The notes under the pieces were generated by a model. The model searched no databases. It saw only the letters and a list, made by a program, of their open reading frames with translations, and was not told where the DNA came from. From the NCBI GenBank assembly GCA_002419465.1, contig DIGE01000001.1, positions 1 to 64,000 of the forward strand: 64,000 bases of DNA, written 5' to 3'. Both the position numbers and the translations under genes were made by a program. Origin of the DNA: Geobacter sp. UBA5730. GTDB lineage: Bacteria > Desulfobacterota > Desulfuromonadia > Geobacterales > Pseudopelobacteraceae. Each line of letters begins with the position of its first letter. Within the stretch, counting starts at the first letter, position 1. Shown in pieces: positions 8,900 to 15,690 of the stretch.

Positions 8900-10256
8900 C
8901 GATATTGTACCGCTCTGCCTCCTTTGCCGCTGGGTAGCTGCTGATCAAGGCATCCCAGGCGGTGCCTTTCAGCTCCTGGCCGTAGCTACTGGCAGCCACC
9001 TTCTGGTACTTGGCAACATCGGTCTTGATCTGATTCAGACGCTTTGTCTCTGCTGCTTGCTTCAGATATTCCAGTTCTTGCAAGCGCTTGTGTTCTTCAG
9101 TCTCACGCTGTTGGTTGAGTTCTTCAAGTCGTTTTGCCTGGGCCTCTTTCTGTTCAACCAGTGCCACCATGGTATCAAGACTATCGGTTGCACGGGCAGT
9201 GCCGCTGCCCAATCGGCTCTTCATCTCTGCTATCTGCCGACCAAGGGCGTCAAGTTCGGCCTGCTTGCGAGCCAGCTCCTGCTGCTCCTTTTGCTTGGCC
9301 GCTGCTGCCTCAGCCTCTGCCTTTTTCAGCTGTTCAAGCTCTTTCTGTCGCGCGGCAGAGGTAGCCGTGATGTCGCCCAGCCTGTTTTGCTGCACCGGGA
9401 TAAACACAAAATCTCCGCCACCGTACAACGCACCAAAACCGGGGGTCTGTTCATGGCCACGGGCGCGGGCGTCCTGGTAGACCCGTTCTTTCAAAATGCT
9501 CTGGAGTTCGTTGGCGGTGATGTAATCGCCGGTGGCCTCCAGCACCTCAATCAACCGGCCGGTGAAGACGCTGTGACCACGGGGGCCGCCATCCAGGGCT
9601 TCTTGCCCCTTACTGCCGGCGGTCAGGATCTGCCGGACCCGTTCGTTGGTGATGTTTTTCAGATAGGAAAGGTCGCGACGCGGCGTGCGGTCAACTGCCC
9701 GGGTGGTGAGCAGGCCGGAATAGCAGGCATCAAAGGCGTAGAAGATATGTTTGGCCGGGATGGCACGGGAGATATCATCCTTCAACTGACTCATGGTGAT
9801 ATTGCCGTAGATACCTTCGCTATTGCCATCGTAGGGGATCAGATAGCCCAGGTCGCCGTCGTGGGTTTTGACCTGATTGCCGTGTCCGGCCCAGAAGATA
9901 AACAGGGCATCATCCTTGCTGATGATCCCCGGCAGCTCTGCAGTCAGCAGACGCATAATGGCATCGCGACTGGCCTGCTGATCATGCAGGGTGAATATCC
10001 GGTCAAAGCGGTACTGTTTTTTGAGGGTGGCTTCTATCCCCCGGGCATCCTTGACTGCGTTCTTTAATTGTCGATCCGGGGAGAGGTTTTTGTAGCGGTC
10101 AATGCCGATGATCACGGCGTAGGATTTGTTGTAGAGCTGAACTTCACCGGTCTGATCACTGGCCGGGTCTTTGGCAACCACCCGCAGACCACGGGTGTCG
10201 GCGGCGTGGGCAGCCAAGGGAAACAAACAGCAGAGCAACAAAAGATAACGAAGCAT
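8673..10256 (-). CDS. exported caspase-like (peptidase C14) protein, apparently frameshifted
   Basis: The 527-residue frame begins with a signal peptide (residues 1-18, ending AHA). A caspase p20-like domain follows: YAVIIGIDRY near 46-55, the catalytic His in FWAGHGN (about 128-134) and the catalytic Cys in FDACYSG (about 174-180). Residues 290-430 are a long Glu/Lys/Gln-rich coiled coil. The last 72 residues or so look random because the true frame moves to the DUF1566 domain at the CCCC run (8882-8885); the corrected protein would have 596 residues. The intact His-Cys pair suggests an active periplasmic protease. It is followed by the DUF4384 gene, a known companion family. Confidence 0.85.
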   Translation of the reverse strand: MLRYLLLLCCLFPLAAHAADTRGLRVVAKDPASDQTGEVQLYNKSYAVIIGIDRYKNLSPDRQLKNAVKDARGIEATLKKQYRFDRIFTLHDQQASRDAIMRLLTAELPGIISKDDALFIFWAGHGNQVKTHDGDLGYLIPYDGNSEGIYGNITMSQLKDDISRAIPAKHIFYAFDACYSGLLTTRAVDRTPRRDLSYLKNITNERVRQILTAGSKGQEALDGGPRGHSVFTGRLIEVLEATGDYITANELQSILKERVYQDARARGHEQTPGFGALYGGGDFVFIPVQQNRLGDITATSAARQKELEQLKKAEAEAAAAKQKEQQELARKQAELDALGRQIAEMKSRLGSGTARATDSLDTMVALVEQKEAQAKRLEELNQQRETEEHKRLQELEYLKQAAETKRLNQIKTDVAKYQKVAASSYGQELKGTAWDALISSYPAAKEAERYNIDAFLTGAGGRQRPDTDQAAETATGRNLYRPPNRPAMAAGWQQSRQADDLAPGHGVGKVPACWRLHGLAAAHQGRA

Positions 10257-10284
10257 GCGTGAAACCTCCGGCAGGTGTCGCTAT

Positions 10285-10313
10285 ACAGTACCTTTGGTTC
10301 AGTGGGGCGTCAA
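10285..10313 (-). promoter_or_regulatory. predicted promoter of the caspase gene
   Basis: Minus strand: -35 TTGACG (313-308 of the 10 kb block), 17-nt spacer, -10 TACTGT (10290-10285). The start would fall about 20 bases before the caspase ATG. It lies after the end of the PIN gene, so the caspase locus can be expressed on its own. Confidence 0.5.
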
Positions 10314-10358
10314 GGAAGGCGGCATACATACGTGACACCAAAACACCCCATAGTGCTG

Positions 10359-10757
10359 TTACCACACCACCTTCAAACCATGCTTCCGGTACGCCGCACA
10401 GGCTTTATCCTGCGACACAAAGGTGAGTTTATGGCTGATGGCCTGCCAGATCAGCAGGCGATCAAAGGGATCTTTATGCTCAAATTTTGGAAGGTTATGA
10501 AAGGTAGCAGCATCCTCTGCTGCAAGCGGCAGAAGCTCGAAACCGGTTTGGTGGATCAGATCAGGAAAGGCATCCGGCACTACCCCCTGCAGATCAAGCT
10601 TGCCAATGGAGTATTTAAGGGAAATTTCCCAAAGAGATAGCACGCTGACATAAACCGTCTGCTGCGGGTCTTTCAACAGGTGCAAGGCAGCAGCGCCAAG
10701 CCGGTTTGGCTCAAAAAGCGACCAAAGCACTGCATGGGTATCAAGCAGGCAGTTCAT
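10359..10757 (-). CDS. PIN-domain toxin (VapC-like ribonuclease)
   Basis: The 132-residue product is a PIN-domain nuclease of the kind found as toxins in type II systems. The acidic metal ligands are visible: Asp in the N-terminal LLDTHAVLW, Glu in SLWEISLK, and Asp in HKDPFDRLLIWQA. The start overlaps the end of the antitoxin frame by four bases (ATGA), the usual arrangement of a toxin-antitoxin pair. RNA target is not predictable from sequence. Confidence 0.9.
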   Translation of the reverse strand: MNCLLDTHAVLWSLFEPNRLGAAALHLLKDPQQTVYVSVLSLWEISLKYSIGKLDLQGVVPDAFPDLIHQTGFELLPLAAEDAATFHNLPKFEHKDPFDRLLIWQAISHKLTFVSQDKACAAYRKHGLKVVW

Positions 10758-10993
10758 GACGCCAGCAGCTCATCATCAGTGAGCTTAAAGTCATCCTTGA
10801 TAACACAGGTTGCCTTGCCTGACAGCAGACCAAGGCTGCGCTCCTTTTTTTGGGCATAACGGGAGAAAGGCACCAGCACCGCAACCTTCTCTTTCCGTTT
10901 GCCAAAACTTATTACAATCTCTTCACCCTTCTGCACCAGATCAAGAGCATCTGAAAAATGGGATTTTACCTCTGCTACGGTCATGGTTTGCAT
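10754..10993 (-). CDS. Phd/YefM-type antitoxin
   Basis: This 79-residue protein has the N-terminal Phd/YefM fold pattern TVAEVKSHFSDALDLVQKGEEIVIS with the typical 'K...V.V' strand after it; the C-terminal third (KATCVIKDDFKLTDDELLAS) should bind and block the PIN toxin. The ATG at 10993 has GGAGG seven bases upstream; the longer frame to 11020 is not needed. Such antitoxins normally repress their own operon, and a short palindrome lies in the promoter region. Confidence 0.88.
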   Translation of the reverse strand: MQTMTVAEVKSHFSDALDLVQKGEEIVISFGKRKEKVAVLVPFSRYAQKKERSLGLLSGKATCVIKDDFKLTDDELLAS

Positions 10994-11017
10994 GGTCGCA
11001 CCTCCATCTGGTGCCAT

Positions 11018-11044
11018 CATCTATTTTGCGTGACACGTTGTCAA
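11018..11044 (-). promoter_or_regulatory. candidate promoter and operator of the toxin-antitoxin pair
   Basis: Minus strand: -35 TTGACA (11044-11039) and a possible -10 TAGATG (11023-11018) with a short 15-nt spacer. A 9-base palindrome CGTGTCACG (11037-11029) fills the spacer and could be the autorepressor's operator. The spacing is not ideal, so this is tentative. Confidence 0.35.
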
Positions 11045-11050
11045 GAAAAA

Positions 11051-11075
11051 CAAAAAACGGTGCTGACACCCCCGC
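11051..11075 (-). terminator. weak terminator after nifS
   Basis: On the minus strand a GC-rich imperfect hairpin (GGTG-TCAG-CACC core) is followed by TTTTTTG. The stem is short and has a mismatch at its base, so efficiency is doubtful. Confidence 0.35.
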
Positions 11076-11106
11076 TTTTTGGCGTAACCGTTCTACTTTA
11101 AAATCC

Positions 11107-12279
11107 CTACCTCTTGCCGAGGTGTTCCCGGCCAAAGGGAGACATCTGGCGCAGCCGGGCGATGATCGGCGGCATCTCCTGAATGACAGCGTTCACTTCC
11201 GCATCGGTGGTGTAACGCGACAATGAGAAGCGGATCGAACCATGGGCGCAGGTAAACGGCACCCCCATGGCCCGCAATACATGGGATGGCTCCAGCGAAC
11301 CGGAAGTGCAGGCGCTACCGGAAGAGGCACAGATTCCCAGCTCAGACAACAGGAGCAGGATCGCCTCCCCCTCTACAAACTCAAAGGCGATCGAGGTGGT
11401 GTTGGGCAACCGTTCGGCACCGTCACCATTAATGCGGGCGTTGGGAATAGCGGCCATCAGGGCATCCTGCAGCCGATCACGCTTGACCTTGACCGTGGTA
11501 TTCTCGGCCTGCATATGCTGGCCAGCCAGCTGACAAGCCTTGCCCAGGGCGATGATGGCAGCAGCATTCTCGGTCCCGGCCCGACGGCTCTGCTCCTGAT
11601 GTCCCCCCACCAGCAACGGCCGGAAGGGAGTACCCCGGCGCAGGTAGAGGGCGCCGATCCCCTTGGGAGCATGCAGCTTATGGCCGGAGAGTGACAGCAT
11701 ATCAATCTGCGAGGTAGCCATGGTGATCGGAATCTTGCCCACAGCCTGGACTGCGTCGGTGTGAAACAGGGCGCCGTTGGCCTTGGCAATCGCGGCAGCC
11801 TCCTCCACCGGGAAGATCACGCCGGTCTCGTTATTGGCCCACATGAAGGAGACAATGGCCGTATCGTCATCAATGGCCCGCTTGTACTCATCCATATCCA
11901 GACGGCCGACACCGTCCACCCCGATTTCGGTAACCCGGTAACCCTTCTGACGCAGGTTGCGACACTGGGTCAGTACCGCTGGGTGCTCGACCCGGCTGGT
12001 GATGACATGACGACGGTCCGGCAACACCTCCAGGGCAGAGCGGATGGCGGCGTTGTCGCTCTCGGTGCCGCAGGCGGTAAAGATGATCTCGTCCGGGGTG
12101 GCCCCCAGCAGTTCGGCCACCCGCTTGCGGGCTTCGGTAACCTTACCCTGCACCTGACCACCGAAAAAATGCATTGAACTTGGGTTACCGTATAGTTCAC
12201 AGAAGTAAGGGCGCATCTCTTCAAAGACCGCTTCATCCACCTTGGTGGTGGCATTGTTGTCCAGATAGATCTCTTTCAT
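11107..12279 (-). CDS. nifS: cysteine desulfurase NifS
   Basis: The 390-residue PLP enzyme removes sulfur from cysteine for Fe-S cluster assembly. Motifs: IYLDNNATT at the N-terminus, the PLP-binding Lys in SLSGHKLHAPKG (about residue 200), and the catalytic Cys loop in SSGSACTSGSLEPSHVL (about 320-336). The loop and length match the NifS/IscS group. Its ATG overlaps the nifU stop (ATGA), so the two are coupled. Confidence 0.95.
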   Translation of the reverse strand: MKEIYLDNNATTKVDEAVFEEMRPYFCELYGNPSSMHFFGGQVQGKVTEARKRVAELLGATPDEIIFTACGTESDNAAIRSALEVLPDRRHVITSRVEHPAVLTQCRNLRQKGYRVTEIGVDGVGRLDMDEYKRAIDDDTAIVSFMWANNETGVIFPVEEAAAIAKANGALFHTDAVQAVGKIPITMATSQIDMLSLSGHKLHAPKGIGALYLRRGTPFRPLLVGGHQEQSRRAGTENAAAIIALGKACQLAGQHMQAENTTVKVKRDRLQDALMAAIPNARINGDGAERLPNTTSIAFEFVEGEAILLLLSELGICASSGSACTSGSLEPSHVLRAMGVPFTCAHGSIRFSLSRYTTDAEVNAVIQEMPPIIARLRQMSPFGREHLGKR

Positions 12280-13148
12280 GCTGCCACCTCCTGAACCCGC
12301 AGGTCGTCATGCACCAATTCCCGCAGCTTCATCTCTACAAACTTGGCAGTATTGCCGGAGGAGGCGCAACCGGCGCAGGCCTTACGGAAGGCGATCTGCA
12401 CGGTATCGTTTTCGATATCCACCAGCTCCAGATCACCGCCGTCTGCCAGCAACATCGGACGGATATCCCGTTCCAGAACCTCCTGCACCAGCTGCATCTT
12501 CTTAAGATTGGAAAGCTTGCCGGTTTTGGGCTGCGGCTGGTTGGCCTGCTGGCCCAGCACCTCGGCAATCAGCTCCTTGATCTTGGGAATACAACCGCCA
12601 CAGGCGCCACCAGCCTTGGTGAAATGGGTCACCTGTTCGACCGTGGTCAGCTTGTTGGTTTCAATCACCTTCTTGATAAAGGTATCCGTAATACCGAAAC
12701 ATTTGCAGACCAGCGTCCCCTCATAGTCGGGATAGGCATGGCCGTGATCATGCTCGGCGTCGTGTTCAGGCACCTCCAGACCACGGTACTTGAAGATCGC
12801 CACCTCCAGCGCCTCCTGGCCCATTACCGAGCAATGCATCTTCTCTTCCGGCAGGCCGCCCAAAAACTCGGCAATATCCTGGTTACTGACCGCCAGAGCC
12901 TCGTCCAGGGTCTTGCCCTTGACCATCTCGGTCAGAGCCGAGGAAGATGCGATCGCACTGGCACAACCAAAGGTCTGAAACTTGGCGTCAACAATCTTTT
13001 CCTTCTTCTCATCCAACTTCAGGTACAACTTCAGTGCATCACCACAGGCCAGGCTGCCTACCTCGCCGACAGCATCGGCTTCCGGTATATCCCCCACATT
13101 TCTGGGATTTAAAAAATGATCCTTTACTATTGGTGTGTAGTCCCACAT
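12276..13148 (-). CDS. nifU: Fe-S cluster scaffold NifU
   Basis: The 290-residue protein has the full three-part NifU layout: an IscU-like domain (residues 1-125, with Cys in SLACGD, FGCAS and HCSV), a central BFD-like [2Fe-2S] domain (LVCKCFGIT and CGGCIPK, about 140-190) and a C-terminal Nfu domain with CAGC (about 255-262). It builds clusters from sulfur supplied by NifS. I start at the ATG at 13148 with GGAGG nine bases upstream. No iscR/Rrf2 regulator lies in front; a phosphoglucomutase gene does. No nitrogenase genes are in the window, so it may serve general Fe-S assembly. Confidence 0.95.
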   Translation of the reverse strand: MWDYTPIVKDHFLNPRNVGDIPEADAVGEVGSLACGDALKLYLKLDEKKEKIVDAKFQTFGCASAIASSSALTEMVKGKTLDEALAVSNQDIAEFLGGLPEEKMHCSVMGQEALEVAIFKYRGLEVPEHDAEHDHGHAYPDYEGTLVCKCFGITDTFIKKVIETNKLTTVEQVTHFTKAGGACGGCIPKIKELIAEVLGQQANQPQPKTGKLSNLKKMQLVQEVLERDIRPMLLADGGDLELVDIENDTVQIAFRKACAGCASSGNTAKFVEMKLRELVHDDLRVQEVAA

Positions 13149-13251
13149 GATACTTCCTCCAGTTGGTAGCAATGCTGTTCATGGTAAAACGCAAACACAA
13201 CAGGTGCCTATTACAAGTAAAGACGTGTGATCTGCCACAAACCAGTCAACC

Positions 13252-14670
13252 CTACCCCAGAATAAACTGCTTGCCGGCACCCATTACCTCAGCCAAACGG
13301 GCCTCGTTGGCGGCCTCTCCGTACAGCCTCACCACCGGTTCGGTGCCGGACTTGCGGAACAAGAGCCAGGCCCCATCCTCAAGCAACAACTTCACGCCAT
13401 CCATCGTTACAACATTGACAACCCTACTGCCTGCTATTTCACCAGGGATTGCTGCAACCTTTTGCGGATAGGCCCGCTCAAGCTCCTGAGAAAGCCGCAG
13501 GTTGTCACGGCGGGTAATAAAACGGCCCACCTCCCCATAGAGATGTTCTAGCAATTCTCGTACCGTCTTACCTTCACGCGCCACCATTTCAGCCACCAGG
13601 AAGCAGGCCAAAATGCCGTCCTTCTCCGGTACATGTCCCTTAATGGTCAACCCTGCACTTTCCTCACCGCCAATCACGATCTTGTCCTGACTGATCAGAT
13701 CGCCGATGTACTTAAACCCTACCGGCGTCTCGTACACCGGCACCCCGTGTTTTTTGGCCACGGCATCAACAAAATGCGAGGTTGCGACACTGCGGGCCAC
13801 ACCGCCACTCAACTTGCGAACCCGGATCAGGTAGTCCAGCAACAGGGCGATGATGTAGTTGGGTTCAATATAGCTGCCATCGGCGTCCAGAATACCGAAT
13901 CGGTCGGCGTCACCATCGGTAGCCAACCCCAGCCGGATGGTTGGATCGTTTCTCACCAAGCTGATAAAATCAGGAATATGGGCTTCAGACGGTTCAGGCG
14001 GCTGACCGCCAAAGTACGGGTCGAGGTGGTCATTGATAATGGTGTAAGGAATAGCGCGTTCTTTGAGCGGCTGGTCCAGATAGCCACGGGCCGTACCATA
14101 CAGCGGGTTTAACCCCAGCTTCCCGATACCCTTCAAGGCATCAAAATCCACCTTCTGTTCCAAGGCGGCCAGATAGGCCGGCCGGGGATCAATAGTTTCC
14201 ACAAGGCCGCGAGACTTTGCTTCAGCAAGTGGAACTTCGCGATAGCAAACCTCACCCAACATCTGGTTGGCCCGCTGCTCGATATCCTTGGTGGTCTCCG
14301 GCAAAGCCGGCCCGCCCCAGGCTGGTGAAAACTTGATCCCGTTGTACTCTGGCGGATTGTGGCTGGCAGTAAAATTGATGCCGCCAGCAGCGCCACGCCG
14401 CAGAATCTCGAAAGAAATCACCGGCGTCGGTACATCCCGGCCACACAAAAAAACCTTGATGCCGGCACCCGCCAGCACCCCGGCCGCTTCTTCGGCGAAT
14501 CTGCTTCCCATGAAGCGTGTGTCGCGGCCGATCACAACTCCTTTATCAGCCTCTCCTGCTGCCCGCAGGTGATCAGCGATGGCCTGGGTTACGATCTTGA
14601 CATTATCAAACGTAAAATCCTCGCAGAGAATCCCCCGCCATCCCGATGTGCCAAAGGTGATGTGACTCAT
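13252..14670 (-). CDS. phosphoglucomutase/phosphomannomutase family protein
   Basis: The 472-residue protein belongs to the alpha-D-phosphohexomutases, which move phosphate between C1 and C6 of hexoses. Motifs in order: FGTSGWRG (residues 5-12), the phosphoserine loop NFTASHNPPEYNG (about 100), metal loop DGDADRFG (about 245), sugar-binding GGEESAG (about 320) and phosphate-binding RKSGTEPVVR (about 440). The start at 14670 has GGAGG seven bases upstream. Glucose versus mannose or glucosamine specificity cannot be read from the sequence with certainty; the GEESAG form fits phosphoglucomutase. Confidence 0.92.
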   Translation of the reverse strand: MSHITFGTSGWRGILCEDFTFDNVKIVTQAIADHLRAAGEADKGVVIGRDTRFMGSRFAEEAAGVLAGAGIKVFLCGRDVPTPVISFEILRRGAAGGINFTASHNPPEYNGIKFSPAWGGPALPETTKDIEQRANQMLGEVCYREVPLAEAKSRGLVETIDPRPAYLAALEQKVDFDALKGIGKLGLNPLYGTARGYLDQPLKERAIPYTIINDHLDPYFGGQPPEPSEAHIPDFISLVRNDPTIRLGLATDGDADRFGILDADGSYIEPNYIIALLLDYLIRVRKLSGGVARSVATSHFVDAVAKKHGVPVYETPVGFKYIGDLISQDKIVIGGEESAGLTIKGHVPEKDGILACFLVAEMVAREGKTVRELLEHLYGEVGRFITRRDNLRLSQELERAYPQKVAAIPGEIAGSRVVNVVTMDGVKLLLEDGAWLLFRKSGTEPVVRLYGEAANEARLAEVMGAGKQFILG

Positions 14671-14796
14671 GCCGCCTCCTGAAAACATAATAGGACAGCT
14701 TTTATCTTTAAAGACTAATACAGCATGACGGCGCCGTCAAGACAAACAGACAGCTCAAAACAGTTCGCCGGTCATCACTGCAAACTCTTTTTGATG

Positions 14797-14826
14797 TTGA
14801 CTTTTTCTTTTCGAAATTGCTACAGT
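14797..14826 (+). promoter_or_regulatory. predicted promoter of the PxxKW gene
   Basis: TTGACT (14797-14802), 18-nt spacer rich in T, TACAGT (14821-14826). The predicted start lies about 37 bases before the ATG, and a very strong purine-rich ribosome site (GGAGGAGGAAGAAGGA) follows, indicating high expression. Confidence 0.55.
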
Positions 14827-14869
14827 TTACTTCTGTCTTAGCTGAATCATATCGGAGGAGGAAGAAGGA

Positions 14870-15163
14870 ATGCAGTGTCAAACCGTACTTGCAGGTACCG
14901 AGTGTACCTTTTGGGGTAAACAAGGGTGTGTATTTCCCGAAGGATCCTGTCAGACCATTGTTGAAAATTGTGAAGGCTGTGAGCGAATCGTCACTGGCAC
15001 CATCGGTCAGGTGTGTGGCGCCTATCCGGCTCCGGCCAGAAAATGGGCCAACGGCATCTGCAACTTTGCCACCCACGTCAAGGTTGAAATCAAGATTGAA
15101 GACCTCAAGGTTAACCCCCTTAAGGCTTCCAAAAAGGCTTCGGGCGGCAGCAAAAAGAAGTAA
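14870..15163 (+). CDS. PxxKW family cysteine-rich protein
   Basis: This 97-residue protein has eight Cys in the first 65 residues, including CEGC and the family's namesake motif PAPARKW (about residues 53-59), then a Lys-rich tail ending SKKK. The family is small and common in Desulfobacterota; its role is unknown, and the Cys pattern suggests metal or cluster binding. It is a one-gene unit with its own promoter and a strong terminator, and has an unusually good ribosome site. Confidence 0.85.
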   Translation: MQCQTVLAGTECTFWGKQGCVFPEGSCQTIVENCEGCERIVTGTIGQVCGAYPAPARKWANGICNFATHVKVEIKIEDLKVNPLKASKKASGGSKKK

Positions 15164-15194
15164 GCGAACCCGACAGCAGGTGTGTACCATCCAG

Positions 15195-15223
15195 GGGGAG
15201 CCAATCATGGCTCCCCTTTTTTT
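15195..15223 (+). terminator. Rho-independent terminator after the PxxKW gene
   Basis: Perfect 8-bp stem GGGGAGCC / GGCTCCCC with a 6-base loop, followed by seven T. The T-run leads into the ribosome site of the next gene, so readthrough could supply the NUDIX gene. Confidence 0.85.
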
Positions 15224-15240
15224 ACGGGGAGAAACCAGCC

Positions 15241-15690
15241 ATGTCCTTTGACAGCCTTACCTGCCCTGCGTGCGGCACGTTGGTCCGCCGTTATCGCAAC
15301 CCGATTCCCACCGTGGATATTGTTATCGAGGTTGCCGGCGGAATTGTCCTGATCGAACGAAAAAATCCGCCCTTTGGCTGGGCTCTGCCGGGCGGCTTTG
15401 TGGAGTATGGCGAGTCGCTGGAACAGGCGGCAAGCCGCGAGGCTCGGGAAGAGACAGCCCTGATAATCAGGAACCTGCAACTACTGGGCTGCTATTCCGA
15501 TCCAGTCAGAGACAGCCGGATGCATACCATTTCGACCGTCTTTGTGGCGCAGGCATCCGGCACGCCGCAGGCAGCCTCCGATGCCCTGAACGTGCGGGTT
15601 TTCAGGCCGGATCAACTCCCGGAAAAACTCTGCTTTGACCATGGCCGAATGCTACAGGACTACCTTATCTGGAAAGCCCTTCGCTACTGA
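15241..15690 (+). CDS. NUDIX hydrolase
   Basis: The 149-residue protein starts with a small CPAC zinc-ribbon-like pair (residues 8-11), then a NUDIX fold. The NUDIX box GX5EX7REUXEEXGU is present as GGFVEYGESLEQAASREAREET (split here: G at about 57 to EE at about 76). It should hydrolyse a nucleoside diphosphate linked to another group; the zinc ribbon and ALPGGF motif resemble ADP-ribose or NADH-type members, but substrate is not certain. Its 3' end overlaps the convergent GGDEF/EAL gene by 26 bases. Confidence 0.9.
   Translation: MSFDSLTCPACGTLVRRYRNPIPTVDIVIEVAGGIVLIERKNPPFGWALPGGFVEYGESLEQAASREAREETALIIRNLQLLGCYSDPVRDSRMHTISTVFVAQASGTPQAASDALNVRVFRPDQLPEKLCFDHGRMLQDYLIWKALRY

Noticed and set aside
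8868..10067. 399-codon plus-strand frame antisense to the caspase gene
   Set aside because: Leu/Cys-rich product with no motif; it mirrors the Gln/Glu-rich coiled coil on the other strand, so it is a shadow.
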